A stretch of 64,000 bases of DNA from Chitinophagaceae bacterium (GCA_023957155.1 JAMLHK010000005.1:186001-250000); one strand, 5' to 3'; counted from the stretch's first letter, positions 28,171-38,399 are shown. A program made the numbers and translations. Notes: generated by a model not told the origin, from the letters alone.

Positions 28171-29259
28171 TCAGCTTCTTTTTATAACCTCCCGTGCAAT
28201 TATTTCATCTGCATGGGTCATTGCCAGCTGCCCTATATTATTTTTCAACTTTTGCCTTTCCGTATCATTTAATGCCAGTTCGATAGCAGCTGCGGTTAAT
28301 CTTTTGCCGGCATCGCTGTCTTTCACAATCCATGCTGCCTGCTTTTCCACCAGCCGGGTCGCATTAACGGTTTGGTGGTCTTCGGCCGCATAGGGAAAGG
28401 GAACAAATATCACGGCTTGCTTTACCACACACAATTCGGCTACCGACATAGCACCCGATCTTGAGATGACCACATCTGCCGCCGCAAAGGCTTTTTCCAT
28501 ACCGGAAATAAAATCGCTGGTCCAGATATTTGGCTTCCCCTGCGTTAATTGTTTCGCCTGTTCAATAAATAACTTCCCTGTTTGCCATATCAACTGCAGG
28601 TTGTTTTTTTCAAATTCATCTATATGTGCAGCTATGGCTTCGTTTATGGATCTTGCCCCCAGGCTCCCGCCGGTTACAAGAATGGTTTTCTTTTGAGGAT
28701 CTAATCCAAAAAACCGCTGTGCTTCCACCCTGCTGATCGTACTGTTTACGATAGCATCCCTGACCGGATTACCGGTAACCCGGATCTTTTCCGCCGGGAA
28801 AAATTTCTCCATGCCATCCCCGCCGGTGAAAATCATTGTCGCTCTTTTTCCCAACCATATATTTGCCTTGCCTGCAAATGAATTGGCTTCGTGAATGAAG
28901 GTGGGAATACCTTTTTGTTGTGCATACCGCAATACAGGAAAGCTGGAATATCCCCCCACGCCAATTACTGCATCGGGACTGAACCGGTTAACGATCTTTC
29001 TTACCTGCAAAAAACTTCTTATGAGTTTCAATGGCAAGCTTAAATTTTTGATCAAAGAACTCCGGTTAAATCCTGCTATATCCAGTCCTTCAATACGAAA
29101 CCCGGCCTGAGGTACTTTTTCCATTTCCATTTTTCCTTTTGCACCGATAAACAGCAACTCCGTGTTTTCATCCTCTTTTCGTAGTGCATTGGCAATAGCA
29201 ATGGCAGGAAAGATATGCCCTCCCGTTCCTCCGCCTGCTATAATTATTTTCTTTGCCAA
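28171..29259 (-). CDS. murG: UDP-N-acetylglucosamine--lipid I N-acetylglucosaminyltransferase
   Basis: GT28 family glycosyltransferase that converts lipid I to lipid II at the inner face of the membrane. 362 residues with AGGGTGGHIFPAIAIANAL near the N terminus, the second glycine loop VTGGSLGARSINEA, and the nucleotide-sugar site around ISRSGAMSVAELCVV and FPYAAEDHQTVNA. It lies between ftsW and murC. Confidence 0.96.
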   Translation of the reverse strand: MAKKIIIAGGGTGGHIFPAIAIANALRKEDENTELLFIGAKGKMEMEKVPQAGFRIEGLDIAGFNRSSLIKNLSLPLKLIRSFLQVRKIVNRFSPDAVIGVGGYSSFPVLRYAQQKGIPTFIHEANSFAGKANIWLGKRATMIFTGGDGMEKFFPAEKIRVTGNPVRDAIVNSTISRVEAQRFFGLDPQKKTILVTGGSLGARSINEAIAAHIDEFEKNNLQLIWQTGKLFIEQAKQLTQGKPNIWTSDFISGMEKAFAAADVVISRSGAMSVAELCVVKQAVIFVPFPYAAEDHQTVNATRLVEKQAAWIVKDSDAGKRLTAAAIELALNDTERQKLKNNIGQLAMTHADEIIAREVIKRS

Positions 29260-29277
29260 TGTGTTCTCTTTTGTTTT

Positions 29278-30474
29278 CTATTCTGTTGGTATTGTTTGTG
29301 CTTTTCCTTCCATTTTTTCAGCGTTTCTTGCCACGCTGAGGATTATGCCGATGGCCATACACGTAAACAGGAAGCTGCTGCCACCCATACTGACCAACGG
29401 TAAGGGGACTCCTGTAACCGGGAACAGGTTTACGTTTACTGCCATGTTCACCAATGCCTGTATAACTAATGTAAAGCTTAGTGCCAGTGCAAGAAAAGCG
29501 CCGAAAGCATACGGGCATTTTTTAAAGATGCGTATGCTTCTGAATAAGAACAGGAGGTAGAGAAACAATATCAATACCCCTCCCACTAATCCATATTCCT
29601 CGATGATGATAGCGTAAATAAAATCACTGTAGGGATGAGGCAGGAAATTCCGTTGCTCACTGTTACCGGGGCCAAGTCCCAGCCATCCGCCTTTGGCAAT
29701 GGCAATTTTTGCCTGCTGCACCTGGTATGCGGATTCTATTTTATCTGCGTAGGCAAAATCCTGTATACGTTTAATCCATGTAGGAATACGCCCGACACTT
29801 AAAACAGCCGGCAGGTCTTTTGAGTGGTGATTTTCTTTATCATAATAGGCGAAAGCAATGCTTACCAGCAATACCAGAGGAATTAAAGCGATGCCTATGG
29901 TGGCAGCGATATGCTTAACATTGACCCTGCCGATAAACATGAGCAGTAAACTGGTGGCGCCAATTAATAATGCGGTAGATAAATTAGCCGGAGCGATTAA
30001 GGCGCAGATAATACCTGCGGGAACAATAAGTGGCAAAAATCCCTGCTTAAAATCTTTGATCTGGTTTTGAGACCGGCTTAGCTGGCGGGAGAGGTACATG
30101 AATAAAGCCAGCCGTGCAAGATCTGAGGTCTGAAAAGTAAGGTTGATAATGGGCAGCTTAATCCAGCGGGTACCTTCATTGATCTCTGCTCCGAAAAAAA
30201 GAGTATAGATTAGCAGGGGTACGGAAAGTACAAACAGGATGAGTGCTGCGCGGGAGTATAATGTATAATTAATACGGTGGGCAAAGTAAATGATCATAAA
30301 GCCGATAGCCGTAAATGCAAACTGTTTGAACAGGTATGATTCGGCACTTTTTGACAGCCGGTACGCCAGCGTACCGGTACTGCTGTATATTACCAGAAGG
30401 CTAAGCAGGGTGAGCAGTATCACTGCTACCCATATCACTTTGTCGCCTTTTGTTTTATTAAATAGTGCCTGCAT
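29278..30474 (-). CDS. ftsW: lipid II polymerase FtsW
   Basis: SEDS-family membrane glycosyltransferase of the divisome. I place the start at ATG 30474 (MQALFNKTKGDKV), giving 398 residues; the in-frame ATG at 30507 lies inside a 7-bp-period repeat. About ten helices are visible. SEDS segments include GLGPGNSEQRNFLPHPYSDF, EEYGLVGG and PVTGVPLPLVSMGGSS. Works with the PBP encoded upstream (34877-37009). Confidence 0.95.
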   Translation of the reverse strand: MQALFNKTKGDKVIWVAVILLTLLSLLVIYSSTGTLAYRLSKSAESYLFKQFAFTAIGFMIIYFAHRINYTLYSRAALILFVLSVPLLIYTLFFGAEINEGTRWIKLPIINLTFQTSDLARLALFMYLSRQLSRSQNQIKDFKQGFLPLIVPAGIICALIAPANLSTALLIGATSLLLMFIGRVNVKHIAATIGIALIPLVLLVSIAFAYYDKENHHSKDLPAVLSVGRIPTWIKRIQDFAYADKIESAYQVQQAKIAIAKGGWLGLGPGNSEQRNFLPHPYSDFIYAIIIEEYGLVGGVLILFLYLLFLFRSIRIFKKCPYAFGAFLALALSFTLVIQALVNMAVNVNLFPVTGVPLPLVSMGGSSFLFTCMAIGIILSVARNAEKMEGKAQTIPTE

Positions 30475-30479
30475 GATTA

Positions 30480-30507
30480 ATTTGAAATTTGAGATTTGAA
30501 ATCTCAT
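30480..30507. repeat. heptad-period repeat at the 5' side of ftsW
   Basis: Four consecutive 7-bp units on the + strand: atttgaa, atttgag, atttgaa, atctcat. It forms the leader just upstream of the ftsW start. Confidence 0.65.
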
Positions 30508-30534
30508 AACGTTATCCTTCCCCTACCATTCGCT

Positions 30535-30569
30535 CCCTGTAACCTGTGACCTGCAACTTGCCATCTACA
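30535..30569. repeat. heptad-period repeat at the 3' end of murD
   Basis: Five 7-bp units on the + strand: ccctgta, acctgtg, acctgca, acttgcc, atctaca. Bases 30536-30550 (cctgtaacctgtgac) match the nuoJ-nuoK repeat exactly. It runs up to the murD stop. Confidence 0.65.
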
Positions 30570-31905
30570 ACTCTCTCACTGCTTCCTTGAACTGTCTTCC
30601 CCTGTCTTCATAGTTTTTAAACAAGTCGAAACTGGAGCATGCCGGGCTCAGCAATACCACATCGCCTTTATTGGCTAAATGGAATGCAGAGTGCACGGCT
30701 TCTTTTGCGCTTGTTGTGTTTACCATCACTTCCACCTCTTTGCCAAAGGCCTCATGAATTTTCCGGTTATCGAGTCCCATGCAAACAATGGCTTTCACTT
30801 TTTCCTTAACGAGGTCCACGATAAAGCTGTAATCATTGCCTTTGTCTATTCCTCCCAGTATCAGTATCACGGGTTTTGTCATGCTTTCCAGCGCGTACCA
30901 TGTGCTGTTTACATTAGTGGCTTTACTGTCATTAATAAATTCAACGCCTCTTACCGTCAGCACTTTCTCCATCCGGTGTTCAAGACTCTCGAAATTTTCA
31001 ACGGCTTCACGAATCTTCTCCTTTCGTATGCCGATAGTCATCGTTGCCAGTCCTGCAGCCATAGTATTATACTGGTTGTGCTTTCCTTTGATGGCAAAAT
31101 CCAGCACACTCATTACAAATGCTTCGTCATCTAATTGTATGGCCATATCATTTTCTCGTATATATGCTCCTTTAGGTAGTTCGTAGTGCATAGTAAATGG
31201 TAATGGGTTAGAAAGTAATGGGTAAGTTTCCAGATGTTTTGATATCACAGGGTCGTCTGCGCAGTAGATAAAATAATCGTTGCGTGTTTGGTTTTTTATG
31301 ATATTGAATTTTGATCTGATATAATTTTCAAACCGGTATTCATAGCGGTCCAGGTGATCCTCTGTGATATTCAGCAACACGGCGATATCGGGGTTAAAGG
31401 TTGCTATGTCATCTAACTGGAAGCTGCTGACTTCTATGATATAAAGCGGTTTCGGGTTCAGCGCCACCTGTCTTGCAAAGGAATACCCGATATTGCCAAC
31501 CACTGCACAATCCATACCACCTGTTTTACATATATGTCCCGTTAATGCCGTTGTGGTGCTTTTCCCGTTGCTGCCTGTAATAGCTATTATTTTGCTCCCG
31601 CCTTTATACCGGTATGCCAGCTCGATTTCGCTGATTACCGGAATACCTTTTGCTCTGATTTTTTGTACCGGGTCATTCTTATCCGGTATGCCCGGGCTCT
31701 TTACAACTTCATCCGCATTTAAGATTTTTTCTTCAGAATGTTTTTCTTCTTCATAAGCAATATCGTATTGCTTCAATTCGTTTTTATACCGGTCAGGTAT
31801 TTTCCCCCTGTCGGATACAAAAACATCCATACCCTGCTTACGGCAGAGAATAGCTGCTCCTGTACCGCTTTCGCCGCTACCTAATATGACCATTCTTTTT
31901 ACCAT
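30565..31905 (-). CDS. murD: UDP-N-acetylmuramoyl-L-alanine--D-glutamate ligase
   Basis: Cytoplasmic ATP-dependent ligase adding D-glutamate to UDP-MurNAc-L-Ala. The 446-residue protein has an N-terminal glycine motif (ILGSGESGTGAAIL), the P-loop AITGSNGKSTTTAL near residue 108, the Mur signature LNITEDHLDRY, and the C-terminal motif INDSKATNVNSTWYAL. Located between mraY and ftsW as usual. Confidence 0.96.
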   Translation of the reverse strand: MVKRMVILGSGESGTGAAILCRKQGMDVFVSDRGKIPDRYKNELKQYDIAYEEEKHSEEKILNADEVVKSPGIPDKNDPVQKIRAKGIPVISEIELAYRYKGGSKIIAITGSNGKSTTTALTGHICKTGGMDCAVVGNIGYSFARQVALNPKPLYIIEVSSFQLDDIATFNPDIAVLLNITEDHLDRYEYRFENYIRSKFNIIKNQTRNDYFIYCADDPVISKHLETYPLLSNPLPFTMHYELPKGAYIRENDMAIQLDDEAFVMSVLDFAIKGKHNQYNTMAAGLATMTIGIRKEKIREAVENFESLEHRMEKVLTVRGVEFINDSKATNVNSTWYALESMTKPVILILGGIDKGNDYSFIVDLVKEKVKAIVCMGLDNRKIHEAFGKEVEVMVNTTSAKEAVHSAFHLANKGDVVLLSPACSSFDLFKNYEDRGRQFKEAVREL

Positions 31906-32013
31906 CTTACCATCATCTCAGTTTAAAAGGGTATTCAACGGATTGAATTTCCCGCTATCGTTTACCTGTTACAGCACAGGCAGGCTTTGACAGGTTAGCT
32001 TCTTTGTTTTTGT

Positions 32014-33333
32014 TTATCGCATTTTAAATGTGGCTAAGGCAAACAATACGCACAATACCGTTACGATCCAGAACCGCACCGCAATTTTACTTTCATGATA
32101 TCCCAGCTTCTGATAATGATGATGGAGCGGACTCATTAAGAATATCCGTCTTCCTTCACCGTATTTTCGTTTGGTATATTTGAAATAGCTGACCTGCAGC
32201 ATTACACTCAGGTTCTCCACTAAAAACACGCCGCAAAAAATAGGGATGAGTAATTCCTTACGCACAATGATAGCGAGTGATGCTATAATACCTCCAAGCG
32301 CAAGACTACCGGTATCGCCCATGAATACCTGCGCCGGGTAAGCGTTGTACCATAAAAATCCCACGCATCCCCCCACGAATGCACCGACAAAGACCGATAA
32401 TTCACCAAGGTCCGGGATATACATGATATTCAGGTATTCTGCAAAACGGGTACTGCCGCTTACATAGACAAATATGCCCAGGCAGGCGCCAATTAGCGCG
32501 CTTACTCCTGCCGCAAGTCCGTCTAATCCATCGGTGATATTGGCCCCGTTGGATACTGCCGTTATAATAAATGTTACGGCAATGATATAAATGATCCAGG
32601 TGTATTTGTCAGCTCCTTCACCGATCCAGCTGATCAGCCGGCTATAATTAAATTCATGACTTTTTACAAAAGGGATAGTGGTAATGGGTGTTTTTACAAC
32701 GGCGTACCGGTGTACTTTCCCTTCCATCGTTACGATAGTGTCGCCTACTTTCTTTTCTCCTCTTTTTAAAAACCCTTCCGTGATGGCGGTAGCATCGGGG
32801 GCATAATATTCTCTCCATACCACCACCCTGTCATTAAAATACAGGGTTGCTCCTATAATAATGCCCAGTCCTACCTGCCCGATAATTTTGGTCATGCCGG
32901 CCAGCCCGTCACTGTCTTTCTTTTTATAGTTCTCACCTTTTGCAAGGGCTGTTTTTTTTGCTTTCAGCTTTAAATAATCATCCATGAAACCGATAAAGCC
33001 GAGCCATATCGTGCACAGCACCATGAGCCGGATATATACTTTATCTAAATCGGCAAAGAGCAGGGTAGGAATGAGGATAGCCAGCAAAATAATAATACCC
33101 CCCATAGTGGGAGTGCCCTTCTTCTGGTGCTCTCCTGCCAATCCCAACTCGCGTACACTTTCGCCTATTTGTTTTTTTCTAAGGAGGCCGATGATGCGTT
33201 TGCCGTACAGGGTGGATATGGCAAGTGACAGTAATACTGCCAGGAGTACCCTGAAGGTAATGAACTGCATCAGCCCGCTTCCGGGAAATTTAATGCCTTC
33301 ATCTCTGAGCCAGTCAAAAAAATAATACAGCAT
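32014..33333 (-). CDS. mraY: phospho-N-acetylmuramoyl-pentapeptide-transferase
   Basis: Integral membrane enzyme making lipid I from UDP-MurNAc-pentapeptide and undecaprenyl phosphate. 439 residues, longer than the ~360 of E. coli. The catalytic aspartates are in GFMDDYLKL (residues 115-123) and [12 protein letters not shown] (265-276), and the [12 protein letters not shown] motif is near the C terminus. Residues ~168-245 form an extra soluble-looking stretch in a loop between helices, a known enlargement in Bacteroidota. Confidence 0.96.
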   Translation of the reverse strand: MLYYFFDWLRDEGIKFPGSGLMQFITFRVLLAVLLSLAISTLYGKRIIGLLRKKQIGESVRELGLAGEHQKKGTPTMGGIIILLAILIPTLLFADLDKVYIRLMVLCTIWLGFIGFMDDYLKLKAKKTALAKGENYKKKDSDGLAGMTKIIGQVGLGIIIGATLYFNDRVVVWREYYAPDATAITEGFLKRGEKKVGDTIVTMEGKVHRYAVVKTPITTIPFVKSHEFNYSRLISWIGEGADKYTWIIYIIAVTFIITAVSNGANITDGLDGLAAGVSALIGACLGIFVYVSGSTRFAEYLNIMYIPDLGELSVFVGAFVGGCVGFLWYNAYPAQVFMGDTGSLALGGIIASLAIIVRKELLIPIFCGVFLVENLSVMLQVSYFKYTKRKYGEGRRIFLMSPLHHHYQKLGYHESKIAVRFWIVTVLCVLFALATFKMR

Positions 33334-33383
33334 ACCTGCGCTTTTTTAATTACCGCTTTTTATTTCCGGTTCTAACGATTTTT

Positions 33384-34850
33384 TTATTTTTCCATCAGTA
33401 TAAACATCTCGGTAAGTACCGCTTTGTCGTCAAAGGGATACTTTACACCTTTAATCTCCTGGTATTTTTCATGCCCTTTGCCTGCAATCAGCACAATGTC
33501 TTCCTTACCTGCAAGGGTCACCGATGTTTTAATCGCTTCCCTTCTGTCAGTAATAGAAATATATTTTCTTCTTGCTGATGGCTGTAGACCGTTTACCATA
33601 TCCTTAATAATATCATCTGCCTCCTCACTTCTCGGATTGTCGGAGGTAAATACTACCTTATCGCTGTGCGCGCAGGCTACTTCTGCCATTACCGGCCGCT
33701 TTGTTTTATCCCTGTCCCCGCCGCAGCCTACTACGGTTACGATGCGCTCATGTCCCTGCCTTAATTTTTTTATGGTGGTTAAAACATTCAGCAACGCATC
33801 GGGTGTATGTGCATAATCTACAATGCCGATAATTTTTTCCCTGGGAGAAACCATATATTCAAATCTTCCTTCAGCGCCCGTCAGGTTACTTAATGCCTGC
33901 AACACCCGGTATTTGTCTTCTCCGAGGCAGGTTGCCGCACCGTAAACAGCGAGCAGGTTGTACGCATTAAACTCACCAATAAGCCTGAAGTGCACTTCCT
34001 GTTCATTAATGTTAAGTTGTAAGCCGGTGATGCTGTTGTCTATGATCTTTCCTTTAAAATCAGCCATAGTGCGCAGGCTGTAGAAATATTTTTTAGCCGG
34101 CGTATTCTGTAACATTACGGCTCCTCTTTTATCATCAGTATTGCTTATGGCAAATGCGGATGAAGGGAGATTATCAAAAAATGATTTTTTTACACGGATG
34201 TATTCATCAAAAGTTTTATGATAATCTAAATGATCGTGTGTGATGTTACTAAAGATGCCGCCTGAAAAATGAAGCCCGGTTATCCTGTGCTGATGGATAG
34301 CGTGGCTGCTACATTCCATAAATACGTGCGTACACCCCTGGTTCAGCATCTGTTGCATTAGAGCATTGATGCTGATTGCATCGGGCGTGGTATGCGAAGC
34401 CGGGATGATTGCATTGCCAATCTGGTTCTGTACGGTTGAAAGCAGTCCGCATTTATATCCTAATGCGCTGAACAGTTTAAACAGCAGGGTGGCTATAGTG
34501 GTTTTGCCATTGGTTCCGGTTACCCCGGTTACTTTCATTTTGAAGGACGGGTTGTCATAGAAATTATTGGCTATATAACCGGCTGCAACTGCACTGTTAT
34601 CTACCTGCACATACGTAACCGTTTCTTTTCTTGTTGCGGGCAATTGTTCCGCAACAATTGCCACGGCTCCGTTCTGAATGGCGAGATCAATATACGCATG
34701 TCCGTCCTGCAGCTGTCCTTTAATAGCAATAAAGCAGCTTTTCTCCGACACTTTCCTGGAATCGGATTGTATATCCCCGATCTCTGCTGCCATATCCCCC
34801 TGCACTGATCGGATATTTACCCGGTATAATATGTCCTGTAATACTGCCAT
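33384..34850 (-). CDS. murE: UDP-N-acetylmuramoyl-L-alanyl-D-glutamate--2,6-diaminopimelate ligase
   Basis: Cytoplasmic Mur ligase adding the third stem-peptide residue. 488 residues with P-loop VTGVTGTNGKTTIATLL, HTTPDAIS, and the substrate-defining DNPR motif in FTSDNPRSEEAD near residue 404. DNPR marks meso-diaminopimelate rather than lysine specificity, so the peptidoglycan is likely mDAP type. It is followed by mraY, with no murF between them. Confidence 0.96.
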   Translation of the reverse strand: MAVLQDILYRVNIRSVQGDMAAEIGDIQSDSRKVSEKSCFIAIKGQLQDGHAYIDLAIQNGAVAIVAEQLPATRKETVTYVQVDNSAVAAGYIANNFYDNPSFKMKVTGVTGTNGKTTIATLLFKLFSALGYKCGLLSTVQNQIGNAIIPASHTTPDAISINALMQQMLNQGCTHVFMECSSHAIHQHRITGLHFSGGIFSNITHDHLDYHKTFDEYIRVKKSFFDNLPSSAFAISNTDDKRGAVMLQNTPAKKYFYSLRTMADFKGKIIDNSITGLQLNINEQEVHFRLIGEFNAYNLLAVYGAATCLGEDKYRVLQALSNLTGAEGRFEYMVSPREKIIGIVDYAHTPDALLNVLTTIKKLRQGHERIVTVVGCGGDRDKTKRPVMAEVACAHSDKVVFTSDNPRSEEADDIIKDMVNGLQPSARRKYISITDRREAIKTSVTLAGKEDIVLIAGKGHEKYQEIKGVKYPFDDKAVLTEMFILMEK

Positions 34851-34876
34851 TTATTTTTTATCTGCTTCCTTTTATA

Positions 34877-37009
34877 TTAATTCAGCTCCAGCGCGATGCT
34901 TTGTCCTTTGTTTATAGCCAGGCCGGCATCTACCGACTGGCTGGTTACTTTGCCTTTGCCCTTTACCGTTACTTTAATGTTCATGTTTTCCAATAAGTAG
35001 AGGGCATCTTTTAATCCCATCCCTTTTACATCAGGTATCGTTTGTTTGTTGATGGCTAAATCTTTTATAACCGGTTGGTTCGTATTGTGGGTTACCACAC
35101 CCCATTTCCCGGATGCGATGGAATCGGCATAGGGCAGATGCAGGGATTCCATTACTTTTTTAAGCTCCGTACTATGACCGCTCCATCTGTACTTGTTATT
35201 ACTGGTGGAATCCGGTCTTGCCACGTACAGTTGCTGCATACCTGCGGTTCCTGCATAGAGCTTATCGGCAATTTCCCTGAATACCGGTGCGGCTACTGCA
35301 CCACCGAAATATTTTGCGGCACGGGGCTTGTTCTTTATCACTACAATGCAGGAATACATGGGGTGCTCCGCGGGGAAATATCCTGCAAATGAAGACTGGT
35401 ATGCGCCATCGGCGTATTTGAATTTGCCGTCATTGACTTTAGTGGTCCCGGTTTTTCCTGCGGCATGGTACACCGCATCCCTGAAGACGGATTTTGCTGT
35501 TCCTGTAGTACAAACCGCGCTAAGACATTCTTTTAGCTGCCGGAGCGTTTCTTCCGAGCAGATCTTGTTATTCAATACCTGGGGTTCAAATTTATGCAGC
35601 AACGCCCCGTCTTTTTCTACTCTGTTTACAAGGTAAGGTTTCATCAGCTTACCATCGTTTGCAACCGCATTGTATACCATCAGCAATTGCATGGGGCTGA
35701 GCATTACTTCATAGCCAAATCCCATGGAAGGGAGCGTCTGCATGTGCCAGTTGTTGCGTGAAGGCGTTTTTACCAGGGGGCTGAATTCTTCTTTCAGGTC
35801 TATACCTGTACGTTTTGTGAGATTCAGGGCTTCAAAGTGCCCAACGAACTGCTCCGGCTTTTTAGCATAATAATTATAGGCAAGCTTGGCCATAGCTACG
35901 TTACTGCTATGTTCAAATGCTTCTTTAATGGTTAACCGGGTATGGGGCGACTTTTCGGCATCCCGGATGTTCCTGTTGTTCAGCACCCATGAGCCGTTAT
36001 TGATATCTATGCTGTCTGCGGTGGTAACATATTTATCTTCCAGCACAGATAGCAGGGTGATGAGCTTTATGGTAGATCCCGGTTCGGAGGTTTTCAATGC
36101 GTAATTGTCTGATTCAAAATAAGAGCCATCGGGCATGCGTCCCAGGTTGGCAATGGCTTTTACTTTCCCCGTAGCCACTTCCATCACAATGGCACAGCCT
36201 TCCAGTGCCTCATTAGAGACCATCATCCGCATCAGGGCTGTTTGTGTAATGTCCTGTATGTTTACGTCTAATGTGGTCACAATATCTTTTCCGTTCTCCG
36301 GTTCAATTTCCGATCCCTCCACCGGTACAAAAGCACCGCCTGATATACGCCGTACCAGGCGCTTTCCTGATACGCCTTTTAACAGGCTGTCATACGTCTT
36401 TTCAAGTCCAACGTTTTGTGTAACCACCTGCTTGTCATTATTAATATAGGCCCTGGACAGCCCGATTGTCCGGTTTGCCAGTAAGCCGAAGGGGGTAAGG
36501 CGTTTCTCCATATCTTCTGCAATGAACCCGCTTTTATTTCTTCCCTGCCGTACTAAGGGTAATTCGCGTAATGCCTGGTATTGTTCAAAGCTCACTTTCC
36601 GTCTGAGTAAAAAGTATCTTTCCTTTTTCCGGTATCCTGCTTCTATTACTTTTTTGTATTCCGCCGTACTTTTATCTTTAAATATTGCAGCCAGCCCGGC
36701 AGCCAGCGAATCAATATTATCTGTAAATCTTTTTCCATCCTTTTCCCGCAGGCCGTCGGCCATAAAATCTATACGGATATCAAAAAAGGGGATGGAGGTG
36801 CTTAACATGCTTCCGTCTTCGCTGTAGATGGTTCCTCTGTCCGCATCGAGTGTACGGTATTCGAGGTGCAGGCTGTCACTCAGGCTTTTCCAGTAGTTAC
36901 CCTGGAATTGTTGAATGTATATAGCCTTACCAATTACACAGCAGCTCAATACCACAATGCCTAAAAAGCAGAGGTAAACCCGCCATAATATGTCTTTTTT
37001 AATTTCCAA
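34877..37009 (-). CDS. ftsI: division-specific penicillin-binding protein with PASTA domain
   Basis: Class B PBP, the transpeptidase partner of FtsW. 710 residues: one N-terminal helix (about 10-28), a dimerisation/pedestal region starting LDADRGTIYS, and a transpeptidase domain with the SxxK motif in PGSTIKL (near residue 312), SSN in HSSNVAMAKL and KTG in AGKTGTTKV (near 518). One PASTA domain lies at the C terminus (IPDVKGMGLKDALYLLEN). C-terminal PASTA is common on Bacteroidota FtsI. Confidence 0.95.
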   Translation of the reverse strand: MEIKKDILWRVYLCFLGIVVLSCCVIGKAIYIQQFQGNYWKSLSDSLHLEYRTLDADRGTIYSEDGSMLSTSIPFFDIRIDFMADGLREKDGKRFTDNIDSLAAGLAAIFKDKSTAEYKKVIEAGYRKKERYFLLRRKVSFEQYQALRELPLVRQGRNKSGFIAEDMEKRLTPFGLLANRTIGLSRAYINNDKQVVTQNVGLEKTYDSLLKGVSGKRLVRRISGGAFVPVEGSEIEPENGKDIVTTLDVNIQDITQTALMRMMVSNEALEGCAIVMEVATGKVKAIANLGRMPDGSYFESDNYALKTSEPGSTIKLITLLSVLEDKYVTTADSIDINNGSWVLNNRNIRDAEKSPHTRLTIKEAFEHSSNVAMAKLAYNYYAKKPEQFVGHFEALNLTKRTGIDLKEEFSPLVKTPSRNNWHMQTLPSMGFGYEVMLSPMQLLMVYNAVANDGKLMKPYLVNRVEKDGALLHKFEPQVLNNKICSEETLRQLKECLSAVCTTGTAKSVFRDAVYHAAGKTGTTKVNDGKFKYADGAYQSSFAGYFPAEHPMYSCIVVIKNKPRAAKYFGGAVAAPVFREIADKLYAGTAGMQQLYVARPDSTSNNKYRWSGHSTELKKVMESLHLPYADSIASGKWGVVTHNTNQPVIKDLAINKQTIPDVKGMGLKDALYLLENMNIKVTVKGKGKVTSQSVDAGLAINKGQSIALELN

Positions 37010-37054
37010 GATGGTGATGTTGACCGTACGTTGCTTAACAATGTTGCCGGTCCT

Positions 37055-37396
37055 TTATTTTTTTTGTTCTTTTATTTTTATCGGAGGTGTCTTCAACTCT
37101 TTTAACCCCAGTGACTCCACAGCTTTAGCCAGCTCGCTCTGTTTACCCCGCATCATCAGTTCGCCTTTTACCGTTTTGTATTCATACTGCAGCTCTTTTA
37201 ATGCTTTAGCGCTGCGGTTAATATCTTTGATTGTATTTTCTGCATAATGCCCGTTGTATATATATATTACGGCCAGTATGGACAGAAAAAGGAAGAAGTA
37301 AATATTCTTAACTATCCACTGGTAGTTAAACCATTTTTTTATTCCACCCATTAAGGTAGAAGGCTCATCATTTTTTATTTTTTCTGTATCGGGCAT
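37055..37396 (-). CDS. ftsL: FtsL-like cell division protein
   Basis: 113-residue bitopic protein: basic cytoplasmic tail, one transmembrane helix near residues 30-48, then a heptad-rich periplasmic helix (residues ~50-100) likely to form a coiled coil with FtsB/DivIC. Sequence identity in this family is always low; the call rests on size, topology and position between rsmH and ftsI. Confidence 0.85.
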   Translation of the reverse strand: MPDTEKIKNDEPSTLMGGIKKWFNYQWIVKNIYFFLFLSILAVIYIYNGHYAENTIKDINRSAKALKELQYEYKTVKGELMMRGKQSELAKAVESLGLKELKTPPIKIKEQKK

Positions 37397-37417
37397 GATA
37401 TGTTGTATGCGTCTTTT

Positions 37418-38326
37418 TTATTTTTTTTCTGCCACCCGTAACTTAGCGCTCCGGCTCCTGGGGTTAGCGGCCAATTCGGCTGCGGAGGGCAGTATGGGCT
37501 TTTTGGTAATGATGAGAAACGGACTTTCCGGCTTTGTGCCATATAAAGAGTCCGTTGCTGCTTCTTCAAAACTTCCGCTTCTGAAAAATTGCTTTACGAT
37601 CCTGTCTTCTATACTATGAAATGTTATAATGGCCACCCGGCCGCCTTTTCGGAGAAGCGAAGGGGTTTGTTGCAGCATTTCCCGTAATGCTCCCATCTCG
37701 TCATTAACTGTTATACGTAAAGCCTGGAATACCTGTGCAAAGTATTTGTTGGGATTACCTTTCACCACGGCTGAAACGGCATGCTTGAATTCATTTACTG
37801 TTTTAACGGGTACCCGTTGCCGTTGCTGGACTATCGTTTTGGCGAGTGTTTTAGCGTTTGTTACTTCGCCATACTGTTCAAATATTTGGTGCAGTTCCTG
37901 CTCGCTAAAATTGTTCAGTATCCCGGCTGCCGTGAGCTCCTGGCGCTGGTCCATGCGCATGTCTAATAACGCATCATCAAAGCGGGTAGAAAAGCCGCGT
38001 CCGGCCTCATCAAACTGGTGGCTGGAAACGCCGATATCTGCAATAATACCATCTGCCTCTTCTATTTTGTGAAGCCGTAAAAATTTTTTGAGGTGGCGAA
38101 AATTATGCGGAATAAATATGATCCGGGGATCATCAGGCAGATTGCGCCTGGCATCCTGGTCCTGGTCAAATGCAATGAGCCTGCCTTCCTCGTTTAAATT
38201 CCGCAGGATGGCGCTGCTGTGTCCACCACCGCCGAAAGTGCAGTCCACATATATCCCCGCAGGCTTAACCTGCAGCGCGTCAATAAGCTCTTCGGCCAAT
38301 ACAGGTAAGTGATATGGTTGCTTCAT
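37418..38326 (-). CDS. rsmH: 16S rRNA (cytosine(1402)-N(4))-methyltransferase
   Basis: SAM-dependent methyltransferase (MraW) that methylates C1402 in the decoding centre. 302 residues with the start HLPVLAEELIDAL, SAM-binding DCTFGGGGHSSAIL, IIADIGVSSHQFDEAGRGFS and VAIITFHSIEDRIVKQFF. It is second in the dcw cluster, 73 bp after mraZ. Confidence 0.97.
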   Translation of the reverse strand: MKQPYHLPVLAEELIDALQVKPAGIYVDCTFGGGGHSSAILRNLNEEGRLIAFDQDQDARRNLPDDPRIIFIPHNFRHLKKFLRLHKIEEADGIIADIGVSSHQFDEAGRGFSTRFDDALLDMRMDQRQELTAAGILNNFSEQELHQIFEQYGEVTNAKTLAKTIVQQRQRVPVKTVNEFKHAVSAVVKGNPNKYFAQVFQALRITVNDEMGALREMLQQTPSLLRKGGRVAIITFHSIEDRIVKQFFRSGSFEEAATDSLYGTKPESPFLIITKKPILPSAAELAANPRSRSAKLRVAEKK

Positions 38327-38399
38327 GGTGGTAAATTAAAGGTGAAAAGCCAGCGAGGAAATGATTATTCCCGTTTTGACTTCCCACCTCCTGACACTA

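Noticed and set aside
33811..33835. Isolated DnaA-box-like tgtgcataa within murE
   Set aside because: Single match inside a coding region with no neighbours; expected by chance.
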